A stretch of DNA of 50,594 bases from SURF-13 sp041695325. Its GTDB lineage: Bacteria > Pseudomonadota > Gammaproteobacteria > SURF-13. The notes under the pieces were generated by a model. That model was not told the DNA's origin and ran no database searches. It saw only the letters and a list, made by a program, of their open reading frames with translations. Positions 13,235 through 22,015 of this stretch are shown here, one piece after another. The number at the start of each line of letters is the position of its first letter. The first letter of the stretch is position 1. The stretch is taken from the NCBI GenBank assembly GCA_041695325.1, contig JBGFRC010000055.1, positions 1-50,594 of the forward strand, in the 5' to 3' direction. Made by a program: the position numbers and the translations under genes.

Positions 13235-15517
13235 TCAGAAAGGTGCGCCAAAGGTAAATTGAAATATCTGCGTATCGTCCGTTGCCTTGTCATTGAGCGG
13301 CACGGCGACGCTCACGGTGAGCGCGCCGAGCGGGGACAACCATTGGCCGCTGACGCCCGTGGAATAACGGAACCCGCCGGAATCATAACCGCTTTGATTG
13401 CTGAATACACCTCCCGCGTCCACAAACCCGCTCAGGCGCACGCTCTTGCTGTCCTTGACAAACGGCGTGGGGAAAACCAATTCCGCGTTGCCCACCAGGC
13501 GCATATTGCCGCCCAGCGGCCGGCCGGTGGAGGCGCTGCGCGGGCCCAGGCTGTTTTCCTTGAAGCCACGCACCGAGCGAGGACCGCCGCCGTAGAAGTT
13601 CTCGAAGAACGGAAGCTCGGTGGTATCGCCGTAGCTGTCTCCATAACCCACGTCGCCGTTGAGCATGACGCCCCAGCGCTTGCCCAGGGGGTACAGCCAT
13701 TGATGGCGGTAACTCGCCTTATAGTACTGCAAGTTGCCGCCCGGCGCACCCAGCTCCGCCGAAAAATTCTGCAATACGCCTTCCGTGGCGAACACCGCAC
13801 GGTTGCGCGTGTCATGAGCCCAGCCGGCGGATAATTGGATTGCATCAAAACGGCTGTCATTGGCGGCAAGAAAGTTTCTGAATTCAACGGGCGTCTCGGT
13901 GCCCGTCTTGACGTCCAGGTTTTCATAACCGAGGCTCAGTTGCACGCTGTCGAACTCAGTGACCGGAATGCCGAAGTTGACGAAACCGCCCACAGTATCG
14001 GTGGTATATTGCGCGATGTTGGCCTCGGCCGCGTCGGTCTTTCTGGAAAACAGGCTGAAACCGCGGCTTACCCCGTCCAGCGTGTAATAGGGATTGGTGT
14101 AACCGAAGCTGTAGGTGGTATTGACGTCGCTGTTGTTGAAGGCGAAATTCACGCGCTTGCCGCTGCCGAGAAAGTTTTCCTGGCTCACGGTGGTGTTGAA
14201 AATGATGCCCTGCGACTGGGAGAAACCCAGACCCGCGAGCAGGTTGCCCGACGGCTTTTCCACTACGGCGAAGTTCACGTCCACCTGGTCGGCCGTGCCT
14301 GGCACGGCGGGGGTCTCGACGTTGACTTCTTCAAAATAACCGAGTTTCTCCAGGCGCGTGCGCGAGCGTTTGATCTTTTCCGTGGAGATCCAGCCTCCCT
14401 CCACCTGGCGCATCTCGCGCCGCAGCACTTCGTCGCGCGTCTTGGTGTTGCCCGCGAAGTTGATGCGCCGCACGTACACGCGCTTGCCCGGGTCGACGAA
14501 GAAGGTAAGCGCGACCTGCTTCTCCGCCTGCGCGATGTCGGGCACGATGTTCACGTTAGCGAAGGCATAGCCCTCCTCGCCCAGCCGCTCGATGATCCTG
14601 GCGCTCGATTCCGTCGCCGCCTTGCGCGAGAACACGCCGCCCTTTTCCACCTCAATCAGCTTGGCAAGATCGTCCGCCGGCACCACCGTCTCGCCCGCAA
14701 TCCTGGTTTCTTTGACGGTGTACACGTCGCCCTCGGTGACATTGATGGTGATGTAGATATCCTGCTTGTCCGGCGTGATCGAGACCGGGGTGGAGTCAAT
14801 AGTGAAGGCGAGGTAACCGCGGTCCAGATAAAATGAGCGCAGCGTTTCCAGATCGGCGGAGAGTTTCTGCTTGGAATACTGGTCGCTCCTGGTATAAAAC
14901 GAGACCAGAGTGGGCGTCGTGAGCTGGAATTCATCCAGCAGTTCTTTATCGCTGAAGGCCTGGTTGCCGACGATGTTGATCTCCTTGATGCGCGCGGCGC
15001 GGCCTTCCGAGATATCTATGGTGATCGCCACGCGATTGCGCTCCAGCGGGGTTGCGGTGGTGGTCACCTGCACTGCGTATTTGCCGCGGCTGAAATACTG
15101 GCGCTTCAGCTCCTGCTCCACCTTGTCCAGCAGCGCGCGGTCAAACACCTCGCCCTCCGCCAGCCCCTGCCCCTTCAAGGCCCTGGTCAGCGTCTCGGTG
15201 TCGATGTCCTTGTTGCCGAAGAACGTGATGCTGGCGATCGCCGGGCGCTCGTCCACGATCACCACCAGCACCTCGCCTTCGCGCTCCAGGCGCACGTCCT
15301 TGAAGAATCCGGTCTTGAACAACGCGCGGATCGCCTCCTGCGAGCGCGCCTCGTCCAGGGTATCGCCCACCTTGACCGGCAGGTAATTGAACACCGTGCC
15401 CGCCGAGATGCGCTGCAAGCCCTCCACCCGGATGTCCTTGACCACGAACGGCTCCAGCGCCCAGACGGCGGACGTGAACGCGACCAGGAGCCACGCGGCG
15501 GACAGCAGTTTGTTCAT
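13235..15517 (-). CDS. bamA: Outer membrane protein assembly factor BamA
   Basis: BamA is the Omp85 core of the BAM complex, which inserts beta-barrel proteins into the outer membrane. The 760-residue precursor starts MNKLLSAAWLLVAFTSAVWA (signal peptide). It then has five POTRA domains (the first is PFVVKDIRVEGLQRISAGTV) and a C-terminal barrel with FYGGGPRSVRGFKENSLGP, which includes the conserved RGF motif. It ends in FQFTFGAPF with a terminal Phe. The frame is open upstream, but the signal peptide fixes the start at ATG 15517, with GAGG about a dozen bases before it. Confidence 0.97.
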   Translation of the reverse strand: MNKLLSAAWLLVAFTSAVWALEPFVVKDIRVEGLQRISAGTVFNYLPVKVGDTLDEARSQEAIRALFKTGFFKDVRLEREGEVLVVIVDERPAIASITFFGNKDIDTETLTRALKGQGLAEGEVFDRALLDKVEQELKRQYFSRGKYAVQVTTTATPLERNRVAITIDISEGRAARIKEINIVGNQAFSDKELLDEFQLTTPTLVSFYTRSDQYSKQKLSADLETLRSFYLDRGYLAFTIDSTPVSITPDKQDIYITINVTEGDVYTVKETRIAGETVVPADDLAKLIEVEKGGVFSRKAATESSARIIERLGEEGYAFANVNIVPDIAQAEKQVALTFFVDPGKRVYVRRINFAGNTKTRDEVLRREMRQVEGGWISTEKIKRSRTRLEKLGYFEEVNVETPAVPGTADQVDVNFAVVEKPSGNLLAGLGFSQSQGIIFNTTVSQENFLGSGKRVNFAFNNSDVNTTYSFGYTNPYYTLDGVSRGFSLFSRKTDAAEANIAQYTTDTVGGFVNFGIPVTEFDSVQLSLGYENLDVKTGTETPVEFRNFLAANDSRFDAIQLSAGWAHDTRNRAVFATEGVLQNFSAELGAPGGNLQYYKASYRHQWLYPLGKRWGVMLNGDVGYGDSYGDTTELPFFENFYGGGPRSVRGFKENSLGPRSASTGRPLGGNMRLVGNAELVFPTPFVKDSKSVRLSGFVDAGGVFSNQSGYDSGGFRYSTGVSGQWLSPLGALTVSVAVPLNDKATDDTQIFQFTFGAPF

Positions 15518-15543
15518 TGTTATTGCTTGCCTCAACACGGCGT

Positions 15544-16899
15544 TCAACCCCAAAGACGCGTCACATCGTTGTACAAGGCGATCAAGGTCAGACAGGCAAG
15601 CAGCACGATCCCCAATTGCTGGCCCACAAGTTGCGTCCGCTCCGACACCGCGCTCCCCTTGCAGGCCTCTATAAAATAATACATCAAGTGGCCGCCGTCC
15701 AAAAGCGGCACCGGCAACAGGTTCAACACCGCCAGGCTGATGCTGATAACCGCCAGAAACTGTAAAAACGGCGTCAGGCCGCCGCTCACCGACAGCCCCG
15801 CGAACTGCGCGATGCTCAGGGGGCCGCTCAAGTTTTGCAGCGACGCCTCGCCCGTCACCATCTTCCATAGCACGCGCAGCATCAATCCCGTCATCTGAAC
15901 GGTCTTTTCCACGCCCTTCACCAGCGCAACGGGCGGTGAGTATTGCGTCTCGGCGCGCATGGACGCAGGCGCCTCGACCGGCTGCGGCGCGGCGCCGACA
16001 TAGCCCACGATCTTGCCCGCCACCGCCTTTTCAGCGGGGCGCAGCGTGAGCGTAAGCGGCCGTCCGGCGCGCTCGATCTCCAGGGACAGCTCCACGCCGG
16101 GATGCTCGCTCACGTAGACGGCCCAGTCGCGCCAGTCCTGTATCGGTTTATCCGCGATGCGGAGCAGCCTGTCGCCCGGCTTCAATCCAGCCCGTTCCGC
16201 CGCCCCGCCCCGCTCCACCGCGCCCACCACGGCGGGCACCGGCAGGCGCACCGGCTGCATGCCCAGCTTGCCCAGCAAGTCGCCTTGATCGAGCTGCGGC
16301 GGGGCGTCGTTCAATTGCAACACGTGGCTGCGGCGCACGCCGCCGGCCTCGGTTTCCAGCGTCACCGGCTCGCGGCTCAGCGCCTTGCCGAGCAAGGCCA
16401 TGAACACGCTGTCCCAGGCCGGGGTGGGCCGGCCGTCCACGCTCACGATTTCATCGCCCGCCGCCAAACCGGCCTGTGCGGCGACCGAGGCGGGCGCCAC
16501 CTCGCCCAGCACCGGCTTGAGACCGGGAATGCCGGTGCTGAACAACAGCCAGTAGGCCAGCACCGCGAATACCAGATTGAATACCGGCCCGGCCAGCACG
16601 ATGGCGGAGCGCACCTTGACGCTCTGACGGTTGAAGGCGCGCGGCAGCTCCGCCTCGATCACCGGTCCTTCGCGTTCATCGAGCATCTTCACGTAGCCGC
16701 CGAGCGGAAACATGCCGATGGCGTACTCGACGCCGTCGCGGCCGCGCACGCTCCACAACGGCCTGCCGAAGCCGACGGAAAAGCGCAGCACTTTGACGCC
16801 CAGCTTGCGCGCCACCCAGAAATGCCCGAACTCGTGCACCGTGACCAGTATGCCCAGGGTCACGATAAAACCAGCGATGGAAAGCAACACGCTTGTCAT
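15544..16899 (-). CDS. rseP: Site-2 intramembrane zinc protease RseP
   Basis: RseP cuts anti-sigma factor RseA within the membrane in the sigma-E envelope stress response and clears signal-peptide remnants. From ATG 16899 the protein has about 451 residues. The first membrane helix holds the zinc motif HEFGH (residues 22-26). Two PDZ domains follow (GEVAPASVAAQAGLAAGDEI and VERGGAAERAGLKPGDRLL). The C-terminal helix carries NLLPVPLLDGGHL, which supplies the third ligand. I reject the longer frame (to 17004) because the upstream residues are not membrane-like and overlap dxr. Confidence 0.96.
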   Translation of the reverse strand: MTSVLLSIAGFIVTLGILVTVHEFGHFWVARKLGVKVLRFSVGFGRPLWSVRGRDGVEYAIGMFPLGGYVKMLDEREGPVIEAELPRAFNRQSVKVRSAIVLAGPVFNLVFAVLAYWLLFSTGIPGLKPVLGEVAPASVAAQAGLAAGDEIVSVDGRPTPAWDSVFMALLGKALSREPVTLETEAGGVRRSHVLQLNDAPPQLDQGDLLGKLGMQPVRLPVPAVVGAVERGGAAERAGLKPGDRLLRIADKPIQDWRDWAVYVSEHPGVELSLEIERAGRPLTLTLRPAEKAVAGKIVGYVGAAPQPVEAPASMRAETQYSPPVALVKGVEKTVQMTGLMLRVLWKMVTGEASLQNLSGPLSIAQFAGLSVSGGLTPFLQFLAVISISLAVLNLLPVPLLDGGHLMYYFIEACKGSAVSERTQLVGQQLGIVLLACLTLIALYNDVTRLWG

Positions 16900-16906
16900 G
16901 ATGATC

Positions 16907-18139
16907 TCACTGTAACACCGCCGGTGCGGAACCGGCACCGCGCCGGGACTTCGCACGCCGCCTGGTGATTTGCTCCGCGGCGCATGCGCGCGCGCGTGCG
17001 TCATCCTCCATCACCGTCTCCAGCGACGCGGCGGGGCGCGCGCCTTGCGCGGCCAGCGCGGCCTCCACTATCCCGGCGATGCCGGTGAACGGAATTTTTT
17101 CCTCCAGAAACGCCAGCACCGCGACTTCATTGGCGGCGTTCAGTATCGCGGGCGCGGTGCCGCCTTGACGCGCAGCCTGATACGCCAGGTTCAAGCACGG
17201 GTAGCGCGCGTGCTCCACGGCCCCGAACTCAAGCCGGCCCACGGCGGCCAGATCCAGGCGCGCCGTGCCGGACTCGATGCGCTCCGGCCAGGCCAGCGCG
17301 TGCGCGATGGGCACGCGCATGTCGGGGCTGGCGAGCTCGGCCAGCAGGGAGCCGTCGCAATACTCCACCAGCGAGTGAATCACGCTTTGCGGGTGCAGCA
17401 GCACCTCGATCATGTCCGGCGCCACGCCGAACAGCCAGGTGGCCTCGATCACCTCCAGCCCCTTGTTCATCATGGTGGCCGAATCCACCGAGATTTTTTT
17501 GCCCATCACCCAGTTGGGATGGGCGCAGGCCTGCGCGGGTGTGACCCGTTCCAGATGCTCCAGCGGCAAGGTGCGGAACGGCCCGCCGGAGGCGGTAAGC
17601 AGAATGCGCCGCACTCCGGCGACTCGGGCATCCGGGAACGCGGCGTAATTAACGTGATGCGGCAGGCACTGAAACACCGCGTTGTGTTCGCTGTCTATGG
17701 GCAGCAGCGTCGCGCCACCGCCGCGCAGCGCGTCCATGAACAGCGCGCCCGCCATCACCAGCGCCTCCTTGTTGGCGAGCAGCACGCGCTTGCCCGCGTG
17801 CAGCGCGGCGAGGGTGGGCGCAAGCCCCGCCGCGCCCACGATGGCCGCCATCACGTAATGCGCCTGCGGCAGGCGCGCGATGAACTCCAGCCCCTGTGCG
17901 CCCGCGAGCACGTGCGTGCCCGTCTTGCCGCGCAGGCGCTGTTGCAGCCGGTCGGCGGCGGCGGCGTCCGCCAGCGCCGCGTACTCGGGTTGAAACGCCA
18001 GGCACTGCTGATACATCTTTTCAATGTCGCGCTGCGCGCCGAGCGCAACCACGCGGAAGCGCGCGCGCTGGCGCGCCAGCACGTCCAGGGTATTCACACC
18101 GATGGAACCGGTCGAACCCAGTATGGCTACTCCAATCAC
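16907..18139 (-). CDS. dxr: 1-deoxy-D-xylulose 5-phosphate reductoisomerase
   Basis: Dxr converts DXP to MEP with NADPH, the committed step of non-mevalonate isoprenoid synthesis. The 410-residue protein begins (GTG start) VIGVAILGSTGSIGVNTLDV with the NADPH-binding GSTGSIG. It shows PIDSEHNAVFQCL, HPNWVMGKKISVDSATMMNK and GLEVIEA, which form the metal and substrate site. The GTG overlaps the cdsA stop (GTGA). rseP follows after seven bases. Confidence 0.97.
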   Translation of the reverse strand: MIGVAILGSTGSIGVNTLDVLARQRARFRVVALGAQRDIEKMYQQCLAFQPEYAALADAAAADRLQQRLRGKTGTHVLAGAQGLEFIARLPQAHYVMAAIVGAAGLAPTLAALHAGKRVLLANKEALVMAGALFMDALRGGGATLLPIDSEHNAVFQCLPHHVNYAAFPDARVAGVRRILLTASGGPFRTLPLEHLERVTPAQACAHPNWVMGKKISVDSATMMNKGLEVIEATWLFGVAPDMIEVLLHPQSVIHSLVEYCDGSLLAELASPDMRVPIAHALAWPERIESGTARLDLAAVGRLEFGAVEHARYPCLNLAYQAARQGGTAPAILNAANEVAVLAFLEEKIPFTGIAGIVEAALAAQGARPAASLETVMEDDARARACAAEQITRRRAKSRRGAGSAPAVLQ

Positions 18140-18936
18140 AGGCCGCGCTCCAAATACATCAAGCCCAACACAAACAGCGGGGCAGCCGAGGTCAGGCTGT
18201 CTATGCGATCCAGCAACCCGCCGTGTCCCGGAAACAGGGCGCCGCTGTCCTTTACCTTGGCGTGACGCTTATACATGCTTTTGAATAAATCACCCACGAT
18301 AGAAACCGCCACGGTTGCCAAACACAGCAGCACAAATAACGCATACGCCCCGGCATCCAGCCCGGCCAATGCGCCGCCGGCGAGCGCCGCGACCAAGGCC
18401 GCGGCGGCGGCGGCGTACACCCCCTCCCAGGACTTGCCGGGGCTGACCAAGGGCGCCAGCCTGCGCGCGCCCCAGCGACGGCCCGCGAAATAGGCCGCGC
18501 TGTCGGCCAGCCAGATCAGGCTCAATAAAAACAGCACGGCGTGCGGGCCGTAATCCTCATGCAGCGCGCTTAACGCCCGCCAGGCCGGAACCAGCACCAG
18601 AATACCCGCGACGCCCGCCACAGCGGGTTGCGACCAAGTGCGCTCATCGCGCGGAAAGCGCAGCACCCACAGTGATGCGATCGCCCACCACGCCACCGCC
18701 ATCCATAGTAGCAGTTGCAGAGGGAGCTGTAACACGCCCCATAACGCCGCCGCTGTCAGCAGCACATAAGCCGGACGCAGAAAGCGGGGGAATCCGGCCA
18801 AGCGCGCCCATTCCCAGGCTCCGTACAGAACAATCGCCGCGATAAGCAGCGCGAAGTCGCGGCTGGCGAGCGCATAGTCCGCCCATACCAGAAGCGGGAT
18901 CAACAGCGCCGCAGTCAGCAAACGCCGCCAGAGCAT
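18136..18936 (-). CDS. cdsA: Phosphatidate cytidylyltransferase
   Basis: CdsA makes CDP-diacylglycerol from phosphatidic acid and CTP, the precursor of all membrane phospholipids. The 266-residue integral membrane protein has multiple hydrophobic helices. Near its C-terminus it has the family signature VGDLFKSMYKRHAKVKDSG followed by ALFPGHGGLLDRIDS, with the conserved metal-binding aspartates. It starts three bases after the uppS stop and overlaps dxr by four bases. Confidence 0.96.
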   Translation of the reverse strand: MLWRRLLTAALLIPLLVWADYALASRDFALLIAAIVLYGAWEWARLAGFPRFLRPAYVLLTAAALWGVLQLPLQLLLWMAVAWWAIASLWVLRFPRDERTWSQPAVAGVAGILVLVPAWRALSALHEDYGPHAVLFLLSLIWLADSAAYFAGRRWGARRLAPLVSPGKSWEGVYAAAAAALVAALAGGALAGLDAGAYALFVLLCLATVAVSIVGDLFKSMYKRHAKVKDSGALFPGHGGLLDRIDSLTSAAPLFVLGLMYLERGL

Positions 18937-18939
18937 GGA

Positions 18940-19668
18940 TCAGGCCTGGGCTGCGGAGAGGCCGCCAAAACGACGCCGGCGCGTGGCATAGGCGTCGAGC
19001 GCCGCCTGCAAGGCCGATGAGTCGAAGTCCGGCCATAAGGTCCCGGTGAAATACAGCTCGGTATAGGCGATCTGCCACAACAGAAAATTGCTGATGCGTT
19101 GCTCGCCGCCGGTGCGGATGAACAAATCCACCGCCGGCAGCGAGCTGAGGCACAGGCATGACTCAAACAGCGCACGGTCTATCTGCCCGGCGCGCAGCGT
19201 CCCCTGCTCCACGCGCAACGCAAGCTGTTGCGCCGCCTGTACAATATCCCACTGCCCGCCGTAATTGGCCGCGATGTTGAGGCGCAAGCCCGAATTGGCC
19301 GCGGTCAGTTGTTCCGCCTCGCGCATCTGCTGTTGCAGCTTGTCTGAGAATGCACTGCGCGCGCCGATGAATTCCAGCCGCACACGATTCTGATGCAGCT
19401 CCTGAATTTCGTTTTGCAGCGTGGAGAGAAACAGCTCCATGAGCTGCGTCACCTCCTGCGCCGGCCGGGTCCAGTTTTCACTGCTGAAGGCGAACAGGGT
19501 GAGCGCCGCCACACCGCGCTCCGCGCACCCGCGCACCGCGCTCTTCACGCTCTCGGCACCGGCGCGATGTCCGGCGATGCGCGGCAGGTAACGCCGCTCC
19601 GCCCAGCGCCCGTTGCCGTCCATGATGATGGCGATGTGGCGCGGAGGCGCACCAGGGGTGGATGTCAT
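18940..19668 (-). CDS. uppS: Undecaprenyl diphosphate synthase (cis-prenyltransferase)
   Basis: UppS adds eight isoprene units to farnesyl diphosphate to give the C55 carrier used in peptidoglycan and O-antigen synthesis. The 242-residue protein has HIAIIMDGNGRWAERRYLPR with the catalytic Asp, GHRAGAESVK, TLFAFSSENWTRP and the C-terminal RTGGEQRISNFLLWQ-AYTELYF region. It lies 19 bp after frr. UppP, which recycles the same carrier, is encoded elsewhere in the window at 41799. Confidence 0.97.
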   Translation of the reverse strand: MTSTPGAPPRHIAIIMDGNGRWAERRYLPRIAGHRAGAESVKSAVRGCAERGVAALTLFAFSSENWTRPAQEVTQLMELFLSTLQNEIQELHQNRVRLEFIGARSAFSDKLQQQMREAEQLTAANSGLRLNIAANYGGQWDIVQAAQQLALRVEQGTLRAGQIDRALFESCLCLSSLPAVDLFIRTGGEQRISNFLLWQIAYTELYFTGTLWPDFDSSALQAALDAYATRRRRFGGLSAAQA

Positions 19669-19687
19669 AGAGATGGGAGTATCTTTT

Positions 19688-20245
19688 TCATACCTCCATC
19701 AACTCCTTTTCTTTCTGCTCCAACAGCTTTTCGATCTCGGCGATGGACTTGTCAGTGAGTTTCTGAATCTCTTCCTCGGCGCGGCGCTCTTCGTCTTCGG
19801 TGATCTTTTTATCCTTGAGCAGATTCTTGATCTCGGTGTTGGCGTCGCGGCGCACGTTGCGCACCGCCACGCGCCCACCCTCGCCTTCCGCGCGCACCAC
19901 CTTGATCATGTCGCGCCGGCGCTCTTCGGTGAGCGGGGGCAGCGGCACGCGAATCACGTTGCCGGCGGACACCGGGTTCAGCCCCAGATTGGCGTTCAGG
20001 ATCGCCTTTTCTATCGCCGGCGTCGCGCTTTTGTCCCATGGCGTCACCACCAGGGTGCGCGCGTCGGTCACCGTGATGTTGGCGGCCTGATTGAGCGGCA
20101 CCTCGTTGCCGTAATAGGGCACCTTCACGTGTTCAATCAGGCTGGGATGCGCGCGCCCGCCGCGCAGTTTGGCGATTTCGTGTTTCAGCGCCTCGATGGT
20201 TTTTTGCATGCGCTGCTGGCTGTTCTGAATAATTTGCTTAGGCAT
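19688..20245 (-). CDS. frr: Ribosome recycling factor
   Basis: Frr splits post-termination ribosomes together with EF-G. The 185-residue product has normal length and the typical pattern: TIEALKHEIAKLRGGRAHPS near the start, YYGNEVPLNQAANITVTDAR, TPWDKSATPAIEKAI, and RRDMIKVVRAEGEGGRVAVR in the helical domain. It ends in a long charged helix. The start overlaps the pyrH end by eight bases. Confidence 0.97.
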   Translation of the reverse strand: MPKQIIQNSQQRMQKTIEALKHEIAKLRGGRAHPSLIEHVKVPYYGNEVPLNQAANITVTDARTLVVTPWDKSATPAIEKAILNANLGLNPVSAGNVIRVPLPPLTEERRRDMIKVVRAEGEGGRVAVRNVRRDANTEIKNLLKDKKITEDEERRAEEEIQKLTDKSIAEIEKLLEQKEKELMEV

Positions 20246-20987
20246 GTTTGCCGCTCACCAAGGTCCCTTCGTCGGCGCCCAGTACGATGTTCATCAGCGC
20301 ACCCGGCTTGTTCATGTTGTAGATGCACAGCGGCATGTTGTGGTCGCGGCACAGCACGATGGCGGTGGCGTCCATCACCATCAGCTTGCGCTCGATGACT
20401 TCATCGTAGGTGAGGCGCCGGTAGCGCACCGCGTTTTTGTCCCTCATGGGATCGGCGGAATATACGCCGTCCACCTTGGTGGCCTTGAGCACCAGTTGCA
20501 CGCCCAGCTCCACGCCGCGCAGGCTGGCGGCGGAATCGGTGGTGAAGAAGGGATTGCCGGTGCCGGCGGCGAGGATCACCACGCGCCCCTTTTCCAGGTG
20601 GCGTATGGCGCGGCGGCGAATGTAGTCTTCGCAGATTTGATTGATCTTGAGCGCGGACATGACGCGCACGTGGAGCCCCAACTGCTCAATGGCGTCCTGC
20701 ATGGCAAGTGCGTTGATCACCGTGGCGAGCATGCCCATCTGGTCGGCGGTCACGCGGTCCATGCCGTTCGCGGCCAACCCCGCGCCCCTGAAGATGTTGC
20801 CGCCGCCGATCACCAGCGCCACCTGCACCCCGGCTTGCACCAGCTCCTGCACCTCCCCGGCGATGCGCTGGATCACCTTGGGGTCTATGCCATAATCGGC
20901 CTCGCCCATCAGCGCCTCGCCGGACAGTTTCAGCAGGATACGCTGATACTTGGGCCTGCTCTGCGGCTTGGGCGTGGGAGCGGACAT
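20238..20987 (-). CDS. pyrH: UMP kinase
   Basis: PyrH phosphorylates UMP to UDP and belongs to the amino acid kinase family, forming hexamers. The 249-residue protein shows YQRILLKLSGEALMGEADYG, VALVIGGGNIFRGAGL, GTGNPFFTTDSAASLRG and KATKVDGVYSADP, which cover the ATP and UMP sites. The N-terminus (MSAPTPKPQSRPK) is a short extension. It starts eight bases after tsf and overlaps frr. Confidence 0.97.
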   Translation of the reverse strand: MSAPTPKPQSRPKYQRILLKLSGEALMGEADYGIDPKVIQRIAGEVQELVQAGVQVALVIGGGNIFRGAGLAANGMDRVTADQMGMLATVINALAMQDAIEQLGLHVRVMSALKINQICEDYIRRRAIRHLEKGRVVILAAGTGNPFFTTDSAASLRGVELGVQLVLKATKVDGVYSADPMRDKNAVRYRRLTYDEVIERKLMVMDATAIVLCRDHNMPLCIYNMNKPGALMNIVLGADEGTLVSGKHA

Positions 20988-20995
20988 GTTCGACC

Positions 20996-21871
20996 TCAGG
21001 CTTTACGCACCTGCGCCATCACTTCTTCGGCAAAATTTTCCGTCTTCCTGGCGACGCCCTCGCCGACCTCGAAGCGCTCGAAGCGCAGCACCCTGGCACG
21101 CGCCTCTTTTAGCACCTGTTCCACGGTCTTTTCCGCGTCGTGCAGATAGGGCTGGCTGAGCAAGGTGCTCTCGGCGAGGAACTTTTTAATGCGGCCCTCA
21201 ATCATCTTCTCCACGATGGCCGCGGGCTTGCCGCTTTCGGCCGCCTGCGCGCTGTAGATCTCGCGCTCCTTGGCGATGGTTCCGGCGGGCACGTCCTGCG
21301 GCGCCACCGCCACCGGCTTGTTGGCCGCGATGTGCATGGCGATGCGCCTGGCCAGCTCCGGGTCCACGCCTTCGCCATCCACCAGCACGCCGATGCGCGC
21401 GCCGTGCGAGTAAGCGCCGATCAGCCCCTTGCTCTCCATACGCACAAAACGGCGCACGCCGATGTTTTCGCCGATCCTGGCGATGAGCGCCTGGCGCACG
21501 CTGTTTACGCTGCCCTCAAGCAGCGGCAGCGCAAGCAGCGCGTCCACGTCCTTGGGTTGCTGCTTCAGGACCACTTGCGCGACATCCTGCGCGAACTGTT
21601 TGAACGCATCGCCCTTGGCGACGAAATCGGTCTCGCAGTTTACTTCCACCATTACCGCCTGTTTGGCGCCGGGGGTAAGCGCGATCACGATCATACCCTC
21701 GGCGGCGATGCGTCCGGCCTTTTTGTCGGCCTGCGCGAGACCGGCCTTGCGCATCACCTCGACCGCGGCCTCGATGTCGCCCCCGGTTTCCTGCAGGGCC
21801 TTCTTGCACTCCATCATGCCCGACCCGGTGCGCTCACGCAGCTCCTTGACCAGCGCGGCGGTAATTTCCAT
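20996..21871 (-). CDS. tsf: Elongation factor Ts
   Basis: EF-Ts is the nucleotide exchange factor for EF-Tu. The 291-residue protein starts with the UBA-like domain and the EF-Ts signature LVKELRERTGSGMMECKKAL. VEVNCETDFVAKGDAFKQFA in the core contacts EF-Tu. It has a strong ribosome binding site (GAGGAGAGAG). It follows rpsB after a 144-bp spacer containing three hairpins. Confidence 0.97.
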   Translation of the reverse strand: MEITAALVKELRERTGSGMMECKKALQETGGDIEAAVEVMRKAGLAQADKKAGRIAAEGMIVIALTPGAKQAVMVEVNCETDFVAKGDAFKQFAQDVAQVVLKQQPKDVDALLALPLLEGSVNSVRQALIARIGENIGVRRFVRMESKGLIGAYSHGARIGVLVDGEGVDPELARRIAMHIAANKPVAVAPQDVPAGTIAKEREIYSAQAAESGKPAAIVEKMIEGRIKKFLAESTLLSQPYLHDAEKTVEQVLKEARARVLRFERFEVGEGVARKTENFAEEVMAQVRKA

Positions 21872-21915
21872 GCAAACTCTCTCCTCAAATTTCTGGCACG
21901 ATGATTAATTCATAC

Positions 21916-22010
21916 CCCGCAGCTTGCTGCGGGCGCAAAGCCTTGGGGTTTCCAAAGGGGAGTAGTGCCACTCTCCCCTTTGGTCGCCCGCGCGGATTCA
22001 TTCCGCGCGG
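21916..22010 (-). promoter_or_regulatory. Three consecutive hairpins in the rpsB-tsf spacer
   Basis: Inverted repeats lie at 21916-21933 (CCCGCAGC/GCTGCGGG, two-base loop), 21952-21983 (CCAAAGGGGAG/CTCCCCTTTGG) and 21988-22010 (CCGCGCGGA/TCCGCGCGG, five-base loop). No T-run follows on the minus strand, so they are more likely processing, stability or attenuation elements than a full terminator. Their role is inferred from position only. Confidence 0.6.
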
Positions 22011-22015
22011 CGAAA

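Noticed and set aside
15518..15868. N-terminal extension of the bamA frame
   Set aside because: The residues match no BamA sequence and overlap rseP. A clear signal peptide begins at 15517.
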